Shown here piece after piece: positions 22,441-36,006 of a DNA stretch of 64,000 nucleotides. A program made the position numbers and the translations under genes. Numbering within the stretch: the first letter of the stretch is position 1; each line of letters starts with the position of its first letter. The notes under the pieces were generated by a model. It saw only the letters and a program-made list of their open reading frames with translations, did not search any database and was not told the origin of the DNA. Source of the stretch: Siphonodentalium dalli (taxonomy: Eukaryota > Mollusca > Scaphopoda > Gadilida > Siphonodentaliidae); contig CP136065.1 of assembly GCA_032622095.1 (NCBI GenBank), positions 242,957,530-243,021,529 of the forward strand. Reading direction: 5' to 3'.

Positions 22441-23784
22441 CTGAGTAACTTAATGTTTTATGCCGCAAACTTGATTTTAATATTTGACGGTTTTCATACA
22501 AATGTTTCTTTTTTGTCGTAGGTTGTGTTCATTTGATCCGAATTATTGAAAAACTAATAAATTTGAATTTTCAATGTTCTTTCCTTAAATTCTGCTTGCT
22601 ATTAGCTGAAACGTGTTTGGAGATTTGGACAATTTTCTGATTATTTTATTGTCAATCCTATGATGTTTTTTTAGTTTGCAAACACATATAAATACTAAAA
22701 CCCACATCGCGTCATTTTCTGTCTTATTTTAACCCAATCATTCCGATATAAATAAAATGTTGACATCTAGAAGTAAGAAAGCACTCTTTCCAACAAATCG
22801 CTGGCGTTCCGCATATTTCGGTTTCCATTGATTATTACTGAAAGTTGGAGATATAACACTATATCACTGAACTTTATTTGACCACGTAGTACAAAACAAA
22901 TAAATTTGTTGGTACAGCGGAGAGAGAACAATATAGCACTGACAAAAACATGTGTTTTGGAGATGGAACATATTTCCATGTATCTCATTCAGATTTGGTA
23001 TTACGTTAGACACGATATCTTGTGATTTTCGTACAGCACCGAAGGAACCATGCCAACATCTTAATCACTCGCCAAAATGGAATTAGAACACTCAGCCCAT
23101 GTTGTGTAGTTTTGGCAATTTCCATTTTACTTTAAAGGGACACAAGGCACTCGCAGTGGTTAATTATGTAAATATTATAAAAGTCAAAACATATCACTAT
23201 TAAGAAAAACATGAAGAAATTTATAAAGTGTTTTCTTAAATTAACTATTGAAATTTACACAATAACGAAACTTCGCGTATTGAAACCACTGTTGTGTAAA
23301 CAGTTAGTCATCAACAAACATAGTTAATCGCATAGTATGTTTAAATATGTTAGTCTAAATAGTAATTAAAGAAAATAATTTAATGCTTTGACCTTGTACA
23401 ATGTTTCCTGTTGAGTATTGCATAAGCATATCTTATTGAACAAATTGCATATCGATCGCTAAAGGCACCGTAATATGTACAGAATAATGGTTTCTAAATA
23501 CGAAATCTAGTCATTAGATAGCTAATAATAATGAAAATTACAACATAAAAATCGATTTATTTTAAATGTACTTGTTGGTGATAGTTGTTTTACAGACTGT
23601 TATACATTTTATCTTAGTTCACACGAACCTCTGGTTCTTTCAAAGATGTATTCAGGCTTCCAAACCTCCAGTTACAACAACAACATAAAATATGTAAATT
23701 AATATCGCGTTTTCGTTGAAAGCAACATGAGATATAAAGTAGACGTATACACATACATGCATATTTTTTATTGAAAATTAAACA
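22441..23784. other. Stretch upstream of astacin exons, nothing recognised
   Basis: Expected to hold signal/propeptide exons, but none was identified with confidence. A 73-codon minus frame at 22767-22988 has a hydrophobic stretch (THVFVSAILFSL) yet no astacin propeptide feature. It is left unassigned. Confidence 0.35.
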
Positions 23785-24905
23785 CAATCATGTATGCTGT
23801 CCCTCTAAAATTAAACACAATCATGTATGGTGTCCCTCTAAAACAATCATGTATGGTGTCCCTCTAAAACAATCATGTATGGTGTCCCTCTAAATCATGT
23901 AGGGTGTCCCTCTAAATCATGTATGGTGTCCCTCTAAATCATGTATGGTGTCCCTCTAAATCATGTATGGTGTCCATCTAAATCATGTATGGTGTCCCTC
24001 TAAATCATGTGTGGTGTCCCTCTAAAACAATCATGTATGGTGTCCCTCTAAAACAATCATGTATGGTGTCCCTCTAAACAATCATGTATGGTGTCCCTCT
24101 AAAACAATCATGTATGGTGTCCCTCTAACTCATGTATGGTGTCCCTCTAAATAATGTATGGTGTCCCTCTAAATCATGTATGGTGTCCCTCTAAATCATG
24201 TATGGTGCCCCCCTAATCATGTATGGTGTCCATCTAAATCATGCATGGTGTCCCTCTAAATTGTGTATGGTGTCTCTCTAAATCATGTATGGTGTCCCTC
24301 TAAAACAATCATGTATGGTGTCCCCCTAAAACAATCATGTATGGTGTCCCTCTAAAACAATCATGTATGGTGTCCCTCTAAAACAATCATGTATGGTGTC
24401 CCTCTAAAACAATCATGTATGGTGTCCCTCTAAATCATGTATGGTGTCCCTCTAAATCATGTATGGCGTCCCTCCAAATCATGTATGGTGTCCCTCTATA
24501 TCATGTATGGTGTCCCTCTAAAGCATATATGGTGTCCCTCTAAATCATGTATGGTGTCCCTCTAAATCATGTATGGTGTCCCTCTAAAACAATCATGTAT
24601 GGTGTCCCTCTAAAACAATCATGCATGGTGTCCCTCTAAAACAATCACGTATGGTGTCCCTTTAAAACAATCATGTATGGTGTCCATCTAAAACAATCAT
24701 GTATGGTGTCCCTCTAAAACAATCATGTATGGTGTCCCTCTAAAACAATCATGTATGGTGTCCCTCTAAAACAATAATGTATGGTGTCCCTCTAAAACAA
24801 TCATGTATGGTGTCCCTCTAAAACAATCATGTATGGTGTCCCTCTAAATCAATCATGTATGGTGTCCCTCTAAATCAATCATGTATGGTTTCCCTCTAAA
24901 ACAAA
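23785..24905. repeat. 1.1-kb minisatellite, 22/26-bp unit
   Basis: Roughly 45 head-to-tail copies of atcatgtatggtgtccctct followed by aaa, with the variant spacer 'aaacaatc' giving two length classes. The two classes occur in blocks. Occasional variants (gtgcccccctaatc, catatatgg) lie in the middle. It ends at 'tggtttccctctaaaac'. Confidence 0.97.
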
Positions 24906-25462
24906 GAAGTGGAATGACATAAATGAAGATAAAATATCAATATCAAACACATAGCACATTTCATGTACCAATTCTTATTCCAAATATGTTATTTTATAAA
25001 CTCGAATCTCAATAAAAAGAATAATAGGTTTCGCAACAAACAAAATAGCATTGAGCCCTAAATGCATCTAAGCATATTGTATTCGTATACAATATTATAC
25101 AACATGGATCAGGTCAATTTATTTCAACTTAATTAGCCCCTCTCCATAATACACGAATATACAACCCAGTGTTTAAACTGAATTAAGAAGGCCCCTTTCG
25201 TGAATTTTCAAAGTAACAATTTGTAGGAAAAAATCATTACCCCTTAAAACCAATGTATGCTACAGATGTATGCTATAGTAATATAACAAGTCATTACCTG
25301 CACAGTATGAGAGATATGTTCGAATTATGAAAACAACGTGGTTTAAAAAATAAATGTGCATGTAGATCGATAGACAGTTTGACAGAAATATTAAAAAACA
25401 CACACTGCATTATCTAGACAATGAACTCAACTAGGGTGCGCTCAGTCTATTATCTGAAATCT
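24906..25462. other. AT-rich stretch without recognised feature
   Basis: No coding, RNA or clear repeat signal noted. Confidence 0.4.
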
Positions 25463-25464
25463 TT

Positions 25465-25745
25465 GCTGTTTGCGAGAAAATATATAAAACATTTTTCATT
25501 TCATATTTTAAGTTCTTTTGGCAGCCATTTGCAGAATTATTTGTTAGGATGAATCGCCATAAAACAATATAGTGTCTGAAAAGATAAATCAGTATTGAGT
25601 ATATGTCTGTCAGATTATTGAAAACGTGGTTGAAAAATATATATGTTGTTTTATGTTGTTTTGGTACCCGGTAACAATAGTCCTGCAAATGGCTGCCAAA
25701 ACTAACATGAAATGATAAATGTTTTGTTTATTTTCTCGCAGACAG
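25465..25745. mobile_element. Short inverted-repeat element
   Basis: About 70-bp arms: left 'tgctgtttgcgagaaaatat' to 'ggcagccatttgcag', right 'ctgcaaatggctgccaaaac' to 'tattttctcgcagac'. A 150-bp loop separates them. No coding capacity; probably a MITE remnant. Confidence 0.7.
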
Positions 25746-26116
25746 TCATTGTTTCATATGGTGTATATACACATTTTATACAACAAGAAATATCAGGTAA
25801 GTCAAAACAAATTTAAAACATAACTAATCAGTCGGTCAACTTTCAGAATGGGGTGGGGCTTCCCACCGCGGTAGCACACACCTTATACACAGTGGGGTAA
25901 AACTCAACATCTATGGGTAGACCGGAATTACTTTTATCACATAATTTGGCCATAAAAGCAGATTCATAATTATCTGTAATAGACACGTTTAATATCAGCG
26001 CGTGCGATGACGTCACGGCGTTCTTCAAACAACTTGCGATTGCTGTAGTTTATGATTGTTGTTTTCGATGAATATTTCGCGTTGCTTCGGGTTTATTTGA
26101 TCATGTGATAAAATGT

Positions 26117-26257
26117 ATCTCACATTCGTCCTATTTTATACGTAATTTATCAACCTCGTCCTCTAAATTCTATTTGAGCCTCGGTAAACCTCGGCTCAAA
26201 TCGAATTTAGTGAACTCGGTTGATAAATTCCGTATAAAATAGAAACTCATGTGAGAT
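26117..26257. repeat. Hairpin, about 70-bp arms
   Basis: The left arm (tctcacattcgtcctatttt to ttgagcctcgg) pairs with the right arm (cctcggctcaaatcg to aatagaaactcatgtgaga) around a loop of a few bases at 'taaa'. Imperfect but continuous complementarity marks it as a foldback. Confidence 0.75.
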
Positions 26258-26319
26258 CCTCTATATATAAACGTTCTGCAGCGGGATCGTAACATTACTA
26301 CGGTGGGTTGTATGAGATG

Positions 26320-26640
26320 GATGCCAGCCCTTTAAAATAATTCCCGGTCTCATTCCTAAAGTCCTAATCACCCATCGAGGAGTCTCCTTTATCTCATCGG
26401 GCTCCAGACAGGAAGCAGAACTGTGGGTGTGAATCCCGGAAATAGGATCACATTAGCTGATAACTATTAAGCCTTAATCTTTGCCTTCATTCTTATATAA
26501 ATTATCAATTATAAATGTTGTTACAATGGGGGTTCGTCCGTGAAGGTTCGCTGATAAGTTTTTCCTTACTGGCAGTTGTGTCGGCCCGGAACAGACCAGG
26601 AATTGACACCGTGAAGTGATTTAAAGTGAACTATGAATAT
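26320..26640. repeat. LTR-like sequence with possible primer-binding-site motif
   Basis: A block running from about 'ccagccctttaaaataattc' ends in 'ttgttaca' followed by tgggggttcgtccgtg. That resembles the junction between a retroelement 5' LTR and its primer-binding site (family knowledge of TGGGGG(C/T)TCGTCCG). A diverged counterpart lies at 27540-27730. No gag or pol is recognised. This is tentative. Confidence 0.3.
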
Positions 26641-27227
26641 AGGATCATAGTCTCAGACAACACTATGGAGGAGGTATTCGTACACTTCAAGTCCCTTCAG
26701 CGAAACAACCACAGAAGTTATCTACCCAGCTTGGGCGATGGTAAATCGGTTGAGCTAATTATGGTCCGGAGATCTATGGGCCTAATAACAGTTGATGTGA
26801 CCAGACCGGGGGATCAGGAAGTAAAAGGGAAATAGTTTCGAGCCATACAGAATATAGTTTCGGTTTAGTAGACAGGTAAGAAGGATAACAGTTACGAATG
26901 TTATGAGTTTCGGGCGAGCCAGCTATTAGTCGGATATGCATGACCTGTCGCATGATAACTGATCGACCATGTCCATGATGTCCGTGCTTTGTGGTATGTC
27001 TAGTACACTGACAGTTAGTGGCGGTATGACAGCAGAAGCAGACATGTTGGTGTTGGATGTACATGTAAGATCCTTTTTCGTAGTTTCGGATGGAACATTC
27101 TTCTGAATGTTGTCTCTGAACTACGCATCGCATATGAAGAACGATGGTGTCAAGCAGATGTGATGTCGGTCCTCGAATGAACTTTGTTGAGGCTGGAATG
27201 ACTGATTGTTTGTGTCCTGGATAAATA

Positions 27228-27372
27228 CATTCAGTCCTAAGGTTGGGGATGTGTGTCAGGGTGGATTTATTGCCGGATGAGTACATTCGGAATTAAGGTT
27301 GGGGGAGTGTGACTGGGGTAGATTTAGTGCCGGATTATTGCATTCAGTCTTAAGGTTGGGGAAGTGTGACAT
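27228..27372. repeat. 56-bp tandem repeat, about 2.7 copies
   Basis: The block cattcagtcctaaggttggg recurs at about 27229, 27285 and 27340, each followed by 'tgtg(t)(g)ac' and 'ggtggatttattgccgga'-like sequence. Confidence 0.8.
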
Positions 27373-27539
27373 GTATCTATTGTTTTCCTCCACAGTGGCC
27401 ATGACTGTATATTGCCTCTCTTATTTTCATCCTACCATAATGTGCGGCTCTGCAGCTTAAATCACTCTATGTTGTGATATACATGTACAACTATTATCGT
27501 CATCAAACATTTACGACACCACCATTGTTGCATTAGCCT

Positions 27540-27730
27540 GGGGATTATGACTTCAGGTTTGTAGTATTCATCTAGGAGTCAACTTTATCTCATGGCTCCA
27601 CCCAAAAAGTCTGAACACTTTTATTGGTAGGTGTGAATCTCAGAAAGCTGATCACGATAGCTGCAGAATTTTAAACATTTATGCGGGCCATATTTCCGAT
27701 ATATCTTATCAATTAGAAATGGTCTTGTTC
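27540..27730. repeat. Diverged counterpart of 26360-26530
   Basis: Shares 'tctaggagtcaactttatct', 'ggtgtgaatct' and 'tcttatcaattagaaatg' with the LTR-like block, in the same order and orientation. It is consistent with a decayed second LTR or an old tandem copy. Confidence 0.3.
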
Positions 27731-28204
27731 TTCGTCTGAGAAAGCTCCAGGGATCATTCAGAACACGGAGAAACATCAACCAAATCATATTGACCCCCAG
27801 TCAGTCCAACGCGGTTACACGGGTAATACCCACTTTTGCTTTTAAAGCCAATAACATAAGTATAGAGAGTAAAGCCATTGAGTTAATCTGCTGGTGTAAA
27901 TAAGCTAACTTATAAATAAACGGTTTGTAACCATACCATGCGCGTAACCGCCGTCTACACAGTTAGTTCGTTTCGAGTTGAAATTTTTAGTTTTGCAAAG
28001 AATTATGGTAGAATACCGAACTAAACATCGATTACTGTAGACAGGGTGGATCAACGTGGCATTATATTCTCTAATGCGACGTAGCCAGATCTAAACCTAG
28101 CGATTTACTTACCAAACACTGAAGATATAACATATGGGACTTTCTTGTCGGTCCATCTGTAAGTTTCGATACTAACGCCACTTCTTTTAGTGCGTGTCCT
28201 GTAA

Positions 28205-29345
28205 CGAGGTAAATCACTGCAGACACATTGTATGTATATATATAGTACACGTCTACTGTTGTAAAGATGTATAATCACTGCATGTTTATAGATAGTACAC
28301 GTCTAATGTTGTAAAGATGTATAATCACTGCATGTATATAGATAGTACACGTCTACTGTTGTAAAGATGTATAATCACTGAATAATCATTGCATGGATAT
28401 CGATATTACACGTCTACTGTTGTAAAGATGTATAATCACTGCATAATCATTGCATGTGTACACATATGACAGGTCTACTGTCGCCACGAGGTATGATCAC
28501 TGTAGAATCAGTGTATGTATACATATATGACAGGTCTGTACTGTCTTAAGAATGTATAAACACTGCAAAAATCATTACGTATATACATATAGGCGTCAAC
28601 TTTGGTAATCAATTTAGAATCATTGCATGTGTACATATAGGACATGTCTATCACAACGACATATTCTCAATGTAGAATCATTGCATATATACATATATGA
28701 CAGGCCTACTGTCGTAATAATGTATAGTCACCGTCGAATCATTTCATTCAAATAAATATGACATGTCTACTATCGCAACAGTGTTTAATTACTGTACATA
28801 ATCATTGAATGTGCATGTATACATATACGACTAATCTACTGTCGTAAATAGGTATAAGCACTGCAAAATCATTACATGTATACATATATAACATGTCTAC
28901 TGTTGTAATGAGGTATATCGACTGCATAATCATTGTTTTATACAGATAGGACACGTTTACTCTCGTAACGAGGTATACCCTCTGCAACTATTTATGGACT
29001 CGTCTACTCACAATATAATCACAGTATATGCGTGTATACATATAAGACTTGTCTGCTCTCGTAAATATGTATAAGCACTACATAATCATTGCATTACAGA
29101 TAGGAGAAGTATCTTATCATAACGGGGCATTATAACTGCATATATTTGCGGACATGTCTACTGTCGTAACGAGGTATACTCTCTGCATATAAGTATGGAC
29201 TCGTCCAGTGTCGTAACGAGGTACAATCACTGCACATATTTATGGACAAGTTTCCTGTCGTAATGAAGTACAATCACTGCATTTATTTATGAACATGTCC
29301 ACTGTCGTAACGAGATAAAATCACTGCACGTATGTATGGACATGT
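28205..29345. repeat. Degenerate tandem repeat, about 60-95-bp unit
   Basis: At least a dozen diverged units carry 'gtctactgtcgtaacgaggt', 'ataatcactgcata' and 'tcattgcatgtatacatata'. The first three units (28205-28440) are well conserved; later ones are heavily mutated. Confidence 0.85.
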
Positions 29346-29392
29346 CTGCTCCCGTTCATTGTACATTGTTACCGACGATCATACTCGGAAAT

Positions 29393-29838
29393 GTGACCCG
29401 CCATATCAAATCCATTTTTTTTACCCTGTGCCAATGCATTCTGTTATATATGCGAGTCGACCATAGGTCGCCTCGCATATATAAGAGAATGCATTGGCCT
29501 AACAATTTTTTATCATTTTTTTTAAAATAAATGTTTCTTACAATTTTTAGGACATAAAATAAAACAAACATCCTTTACCCTGCAGGGAGCCCCACACATA
29601 TATAGAAGCATATAGAAGAGTGTCGTCTGCTCATGCTTGTATGTGGCTCTGTATGGGTGAAATTATAAAATTGTTAAAGAATACAAGAACAAATTATTAA
29701 AATTGTAAAAAATTGTTAGGCCGATGCATTCTCTTATATATGCGAGGCGACCTAAGGTCGACTCGCATATATAAGAGCATGTATTGGCACAGGCTAAAAA
29801 AATCCCGACTTACGACTGGATTTGATATGGCGGGTTAC
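29393..29838. mobile_element. Second MITE type (GTGACCC ends), copy T1
   Basis: The left end is GTGACCCGCCATATCAAATC and the right end is its complement (gatttgatatggcgggttac). A 4-bp duplication AAAT flanks it (29389-29392 and 29839-29842). Inside are two 69-bp palindromes at 29430-29498 and 29720-29788, homologous to those in the TTAA MITEs. The middle contains 'ctgcagggagccccacacat'. It is non-coding. Confidence 0.88.
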
Positions 29839-29842
29839 AAAT

Positions 29843-32800
29843 GGACCGGGGGTACAAAATCTGCCGACACAGGGTTGAACAAAATAATTTCCGCTACCTG
29901 ACCACCCACTACCCACTATAAGCCCATTGTTTATTATTCCCGTGTCAACTTTGTGGGACCTCCCACAAATTAGTAAATGAATCAGAATAGTATGAACAAA
30001 ATATACGTATCAAGTTAACAACCTGGTTCTCTCTAGCAATTACTATTTAGCATATTCGAACATATTAATTGATAATTGATATCCATATGCCCTGTATTTC
30101 TCATAACCTCTTACGTATACTAGGTTAATATTAATATTAATGGAATAGTAATAGCATGATCGAAAGAAAATTCATAAAGAAAAACAGTTCCCATAGGTAT
30201 CTGCTTCCAATATTGTTTGCCAACATTGAAATACTTCTGATTGAATATATAAATATATACATAGTGATTTCATCTTAGGCATGTAGCATTCACCTCAATT
30301 CAAATGGTGGATGTGCACACTGTTCAAGTTTGTTGGCACATGCACTCCATGTGGCATCCTAATGGACTGGACAGTATGTCGGTGATTGGTTGATTGCTTA
30401 TGTGTGACATACAATCCTGTACACAATAATTTGCAAATATTTTAATAATTGTCTACTGTTGACACGCAGAGGTCACATTATGTTATTCAAAATGGGTTTA
30501 TGTTTTATATATGTAGCCATACATAGGACTGCTTGTAAACTTTGCTTAATGAGTTTCAACAGGTCTAGTTATAGTTATAACTTCATCAACTTAAGACAGA
30601 CATTTGCGATTTATTGGAATTGTAATGCATTGCCCGTACATATGCGTGTATGTACCATGGGATGTGACCACGCACAGAAGTGCAAGGTAATTACCATGCC
30701 GACGTGACATCTTCAAATGCGGGTATGTCTATAGCATGGGTCACTCCCTGAAATATGTCAACTAATGAAGGCAATGTGAGAAACAAATGCTGAGACTTAC
30801 CATTGTCTGCATTAATAGCACCAATCTAGCACGAATAAGCATTAAATATAGCCATTAGTGTGTAAACCAAGATGGGTGCTAAGGTCACGTGACCTCTATG
30901 GTGGCGGTGTGCATGGCTCTGAAATTGCGATGCCTTCGTCTAATCATATATGAAGTTTCAACAAACTATTCGAAGCGTTACTTGAGATACAATATACATA
31001 CCGTATATGGTATACTTGGCAATGGGGAATGCGCCTGTGGTGCTGTGTGGCAGCGAAAGAGATAACAAATAAGCCAACTCAATATCTACATATCTGGGCT
31101 ACATGTACCGGTAAAATATCATGAGCGTCCAACCTGGTGATGCTTACATTGTTCTCTAGTCACTAATATTCTCATATCATAATCAGAACAGGTAATCACA
31201 ATACAAAGCTAAGTAATATAATTCCAATAGATTAATTAATCTTTGATAAATTTGTTGATTGGATAAAAATGCATCACATATTTGTCCGACCTCGAATCAC
31301 TCATCCACCCGTCCCTGTTTCTGCATACCCCCCCCTGAATGGGCGCGTATTATAGTGCGTTCCACGCAAAATACAGGTTGGTCTCATAAAGAAATACTCC
31401 AAGAATATATAGATATATCCATTACATTGATACTCTATACTGGCAGAGTGTAATAGTATTTAACGAAATTAAATTTATTTAACGAGAGCAAATATTTGTG
31501 CGTGTGTAACACCGGTAGTGTAAATTTAAGCTTTGTGTTATACCAAAATACATAATTCATCACGAACGACACCATCCATTCCGAATTCCTTCATTATATA
31601 ACCGATCGACAACTGATTTCCATAATCCAATTGCGACCTACCATACCATAGCAACCACCCGCTTCCGCGTTATTAGCACCAACTATTCACTCTTTTGAAA
31701 CTTTGATTTACAGGTAATGATAATGTATATGTACTATATTATTTATATACTCCACGCATGTTATATTGCTTGTCCTCGTCTGCCTCTATTTATGTTTGAC
31801 TGTCTGTCATATATATTATAGTAATGTCATTGTGTGGTTTGTCTTCAGTGTATGTATTTCCATGGTATTAATTGCATGTTTGAGTGTTTAGTTCCTGGAC
31901 GTTATGTGAAAACAACATGTTTTAAATATAATTAGCGCACTGACTATACTAAGTATAATACACATCTATAATTCTAAGTGTTATTATTGACTTGGTGTCC
32001 AGGAACAAGAAGTTGAATACGAGTCAAAATGCATGGGATGCCCGATATATTGATTACAGGACAAACTACTCTGATTGGACGGTTAAGTCATGTGATACTC
32101 ATGCTGATGCCTATATGAATTCGCATAGGAGAACGCGGCTGCCTAATGAGAATTTGTTCACGCTAACTGAAGCAAGCACATTTGAAGCAATGGACACTCA
32201 TATTGAATCTCACATATACAATTTCGGAGGAAGTGTATGGCGCTGTTCCAATATAATGGAAGATCCGTTCTGTATCAATATTTAAACCCATGTTCAGAAT
32301 AACACCCTTCTCAACTCTCGGTGAAATGGGCTCCATTTGAATGTCCCCGTACCCGGGATGGTTAGTTCTTGGATACCATCATCGCTTTCTGGGCTGGACG
32401 ATGATGGCGCGGGTTCTTACCCCGACATGTGCGGAAATTGGTACCGATTTCAAACATGATCTGAGATCAATTTCAATAAGAATTGAAATGAAACGAAGCA
32501 AGCTCGTTTGAAGCAATGAACAGTCAGACGTGCCATAAATCTGACATAATCTACCGGAGAGGCTGCACATGCACACACACTCGTTGAAAAGATTGGGATC
32601 CAAAATTGAGTAACAATTAAAACCCGAAATCCGAGATTACACAATAAATAAACAAACAATTGCTTACCCCTGATTCTTTCCATTTCTCCTCTCTTTGAGT
32701 TTAGCTGCTTGTATTGCAGTAAGTTTTATGTCAAGTTCGGTTATGTCGTCGGGCTGAATTGCGTGACCATTCGCGTGTTTCATTCCTGGAGACAAAAACA

Positions 32801-33588
32801 TCAATTGTTCAAATGAGCTGGGATGCAAACTAATTCAGTTCATAAAAAGTGAAAAATATTTGCAAAACATTGTCATTTTCTCTGATCACTACCGGGACTA
32901 GTGTCCCAATGGAGCCGGCATCAATTAAACGAATAACGTGTCCAGGTGGAAGAAAATAAAAAATCGCTATCAAGGACCCGTATTTATGGAGGTTTCGGCA
33001 GTTGGTTGTAAGTCCATAATATTGGTTATATGGTCAAACCAATATGGTCAGGGACCTGACTAGGGGTCTCCGTCGGGGGGGGGGGGGGTCTATAACTAAC
33101 AAAATACTGGTCGGAATATCAAGCAATTATAACAATTTTAAACCGTTTGTGATGTAAAATGCCCAACTAGTGTGCCAGGCGTGACAATCCGATTGTTGAC
33201 CAAATATGGGGGGTGAGACACCCCGGTAACCCAACTAGTCGCAACACACCGATTTATCTTTTAGCCTATACAGTTTTATACTAGGCGGAATCTGGTGGAC
33301 TGAGGTCCACTTCTGAAGAATCAATCATATTCCATATTGTTCATTTGTGGGAATTTTGTCAAACCTATGATCTTAGCGAATTTAAGCTGCCATCTTGTTG
33401 GCCATATCTGAACTGTTTATTAAATGTTGAGCTGAAATTGATAAAGGTACATCCAGAAAACATAACAAGGGTGATAATCGTTGTTTCTATATTTTTTCAA
33501 CTCCATGACGTTAAAAGTCATTTCATTTTGACAAATTAGGCCATTTTGAATACCATCTATGTTTTTCCAGATTTCTCAAATTCCCCAA
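29843..33588. other. Long stretch with no recognised gene
   Basis: It contains a 55-bp exact duplicate (30074-30128) and a 14-base G run (33075-33088). A 97-codon plus frame at 31992-32285 (begins MVSRNKKLNTSQNAWDARY) has no domain I recognise; the motif 'gaagcaagcacatttgaagc' within it recurs in diverged form near 32496, suggesting repeat sequence rather than a gene. Frames at 32379-32683 minus are likewise unassigned. Confidence 0.45.
30074..30128. repeat. 55-bp exact duplicate of 34926-34980
   Basis: Begins aattgatatccatatgccct and ends cgtatactaggttaa. It is identical to a block in the loop of the 33589-36006 element. Confidence 0.93.
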
Positions 33589-36006
33589 TAGTCCAGTGCA
33601 TTTATGAGAAAATAGGGCTGAACCTCTAAATAATTGCAACACAAAATATTTTGTTTTATTTTGGTTGGGAGCATCATAGAGTATACTCAGTTAAAAATCA
33701 ACAAAAATCTGAACATGCGAAATGGCCTTTTTGAGGCAAAAAGTGGCGAAAATGATGAAAGTTGTGAAAAATGGAGATTAACATTTTTTGTTAATAACTC
33801 TTGATGTAAACATACAATTGTTATATTTTCACAATGATAAACTGTGGTACAGTTGTATCCAATATTTTGTATGATTTTATTCTATAAATATTGATTAAAT
33901 ATTCGAAATTTGGGTCAAAAAGTTTAAATATTTGCCAAAATTCAGTGAAAACTGGAAGTCTACAATAACTCTTGATGCAGTTGTAAAATTGTCATAACTG
34001 GGCTTGGAACTATTGTTATATAGTTATATCCACAATTGTGGGGTTTTTTCATGTTGTTACTACAAGCAAATAATCTAAATATTTTAGGGTGAAAAGATGT
34101 AAAAATGACAAGAAATCAGAGAAAAATGGAATTTCACATTACATGTTTATGCATTAGAAAATTGCCATAGTTGGACTTGGACTGTTGTCAGTCAGTTATA
34201 TATGGGATTTTCCATCAATTTTGGGCCAGGTTGTGGTATCAATGACACTAAGTTGTCCATATCTTGTGGCAAAATAGTGAAAAAAGAGAAAAAATATAGA
34301 AATTTATTTTAAATATATAGAATTTTGAAAAAATAATAAGTCTGGATAGATCGTTCTGATTTTCAGTCTAGGCCTCCATAAGTCTATTAACCAATTATAA
34401 ACAACATACTAAAAATCTAAAAGGATCAAGAAAGGCGAAATTGATAAATTTTGTGAAATAAATTTATTAAAATTTGGTAAAATACCTATTTTATAGCTTT
34501 TCAAGGATGTTTATAAAAAACTTCATTTCACATGTCCTTCCATTTATAGATCCATTTTGTTGAGTACACAATCCTGATTACAGAACAGAAAACATTTTCC
34601 AGATACGTTGAGAATTTTTCGAGTTATGTGCCTCCAAAATTGGGAGTTTGTCTAATTTCGGAGCCTCAATTTCTGAAGAATTAGCTAAACTCCATATTTT
34701 AGGGTCTAGTATTTTAAAAACTTGAGAACAATGAAGGGATATCTTACTACTGTATTAGTTGCCTCACTATATTGTGCACAAAAAATGATTTCTTTATGCA
34801 TCTATGACCGAGAAGACAAAAACATTCACAAAATGTGTGTTCCATTGTATGGACTTAGCCAAATTTGCCTTGTGACACAGAACTGGTGTGATGAAATACC
34901 ATATTTGAGGTCATACAACCCAATAAATTGATATCCATATGCCCTGTATTTCTCATAACCTCTTACGTATACTAGGTTAAATACACTGTGCTGTAATTGC
35001 TAAACACATATGTGCCATAATCAACTTATGGCCCTATGAATCCTTTGTTTTGACTCTTTTCCAAAAAATGCCATTTTGGACTGTTTTGTGGTGTTTTTGT
35101 CCATTTTAAAGGTGTTTTGTGTGCACAAATAGTAAACAACAATGAATACAATTAGTGTTTAATGTGTAAAATCATTTGAACGTTCCTCCTAAAACACTTA
35201 GTGTTGGAAAAAATATGATTACATTGGTTATGCCAATCAACATTCTCTGGATTTCACATATTTTTCAAGAAAATCTTCCAGTCATTGGCGACAAAGGGTT
35301 GTTTTATTCCAGTTTGTGCAGATTATTCTTGCATGGTAAACAGTTTAGTACTTTAATAATTCTTAGATGTTTATTTAGAACTTTATCAGCATGTTATATA
35401 GAACCAGCCCGAAATAATGATTCACCATTTCGCCATTGAGTTACAACAAAAAGGATCGTAGCTCGAAATATGAACATCAAAACAGGAAGCAGTTTACTCT
35501 GTATGAAAGAGTAAGGTATGTAGGAGCTGGTGATGTTAAAGTTTTATGCATCAAGGTCCATATTTTCTAGATTTTGTCAAGGAATCCCTTCATTTTTCTT
35601 TATTTTTTTAAATACAAGACCATAAAAAATGGATTTTAACTAATTTTGAGAAATTGAGCCTCCGAAATTAGACGAACTCCAAATTTTGGAGGCACATAAC
35701 TAAAAAAATACTGAACGTATCTAGGAAAGGTTTTCTGTTCTGTAATCAGGGTTGTGCACTCTACAAAATGGATATATAAATGGAAGGAGATGTGAAAGGA
35801 AGTATTTTATAAACATCCTTAAAAAGCTATAAAATGAGTATTTTACCAAATTTTTACAAATTTATTTCACAAAATTCATCAATTTCACATTTCTTGATTC
35901 TTGTTGATTTTTAGTATATTATTTGTGATGGGTTAAAGTACTTATTCCCACTGAGAAACTTTGTGTTGCAATTATTTTGAGGTGAAACCATAAATGCACT
36001 GGACTA
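33589..36006. mobile_element. Large TIR/foldback element E3, TSD CAA
   Basis: The left end TAGTCCAGTGCATTTATG is matched by its exact complement at the right end (cataaatgcactggacta). CAA flanks both sides (33586-33588 and 36007-36009). Inverted homology resumes at about 34390-34740 against 35570-35900 (for example cagaacagaaaacattttcc against its complement). The loop is about 34740-35570. No coding region is recognised. Size 2418 bp. Confidence 0.87.

Noticed and set aside
23785-24905. CRISPR-like array
   Set aside because: Units are contiguous without variable spacers, and the context is eukaryotic; it is a minisatellite.
26774-27286. 170-codon minus frame with His/Cys-rich stretch
   Set aside because: It crosses a 56-bp tandem repeat and LTR-like DNA, and no zinc-finger spacing is conserved.
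31992-32285. 97-codon plus frame as a gene
   Set aside because: No recognisable domain, and part of it recurs in diverged form about 0.35 kb away, suggesting repeat DNA.
33075-33088. 14-base G run as a regulatory G-quadruplex
   Set aside because: Seen, but a lone homopolymer beside repeat DNA gives no evidence of function.
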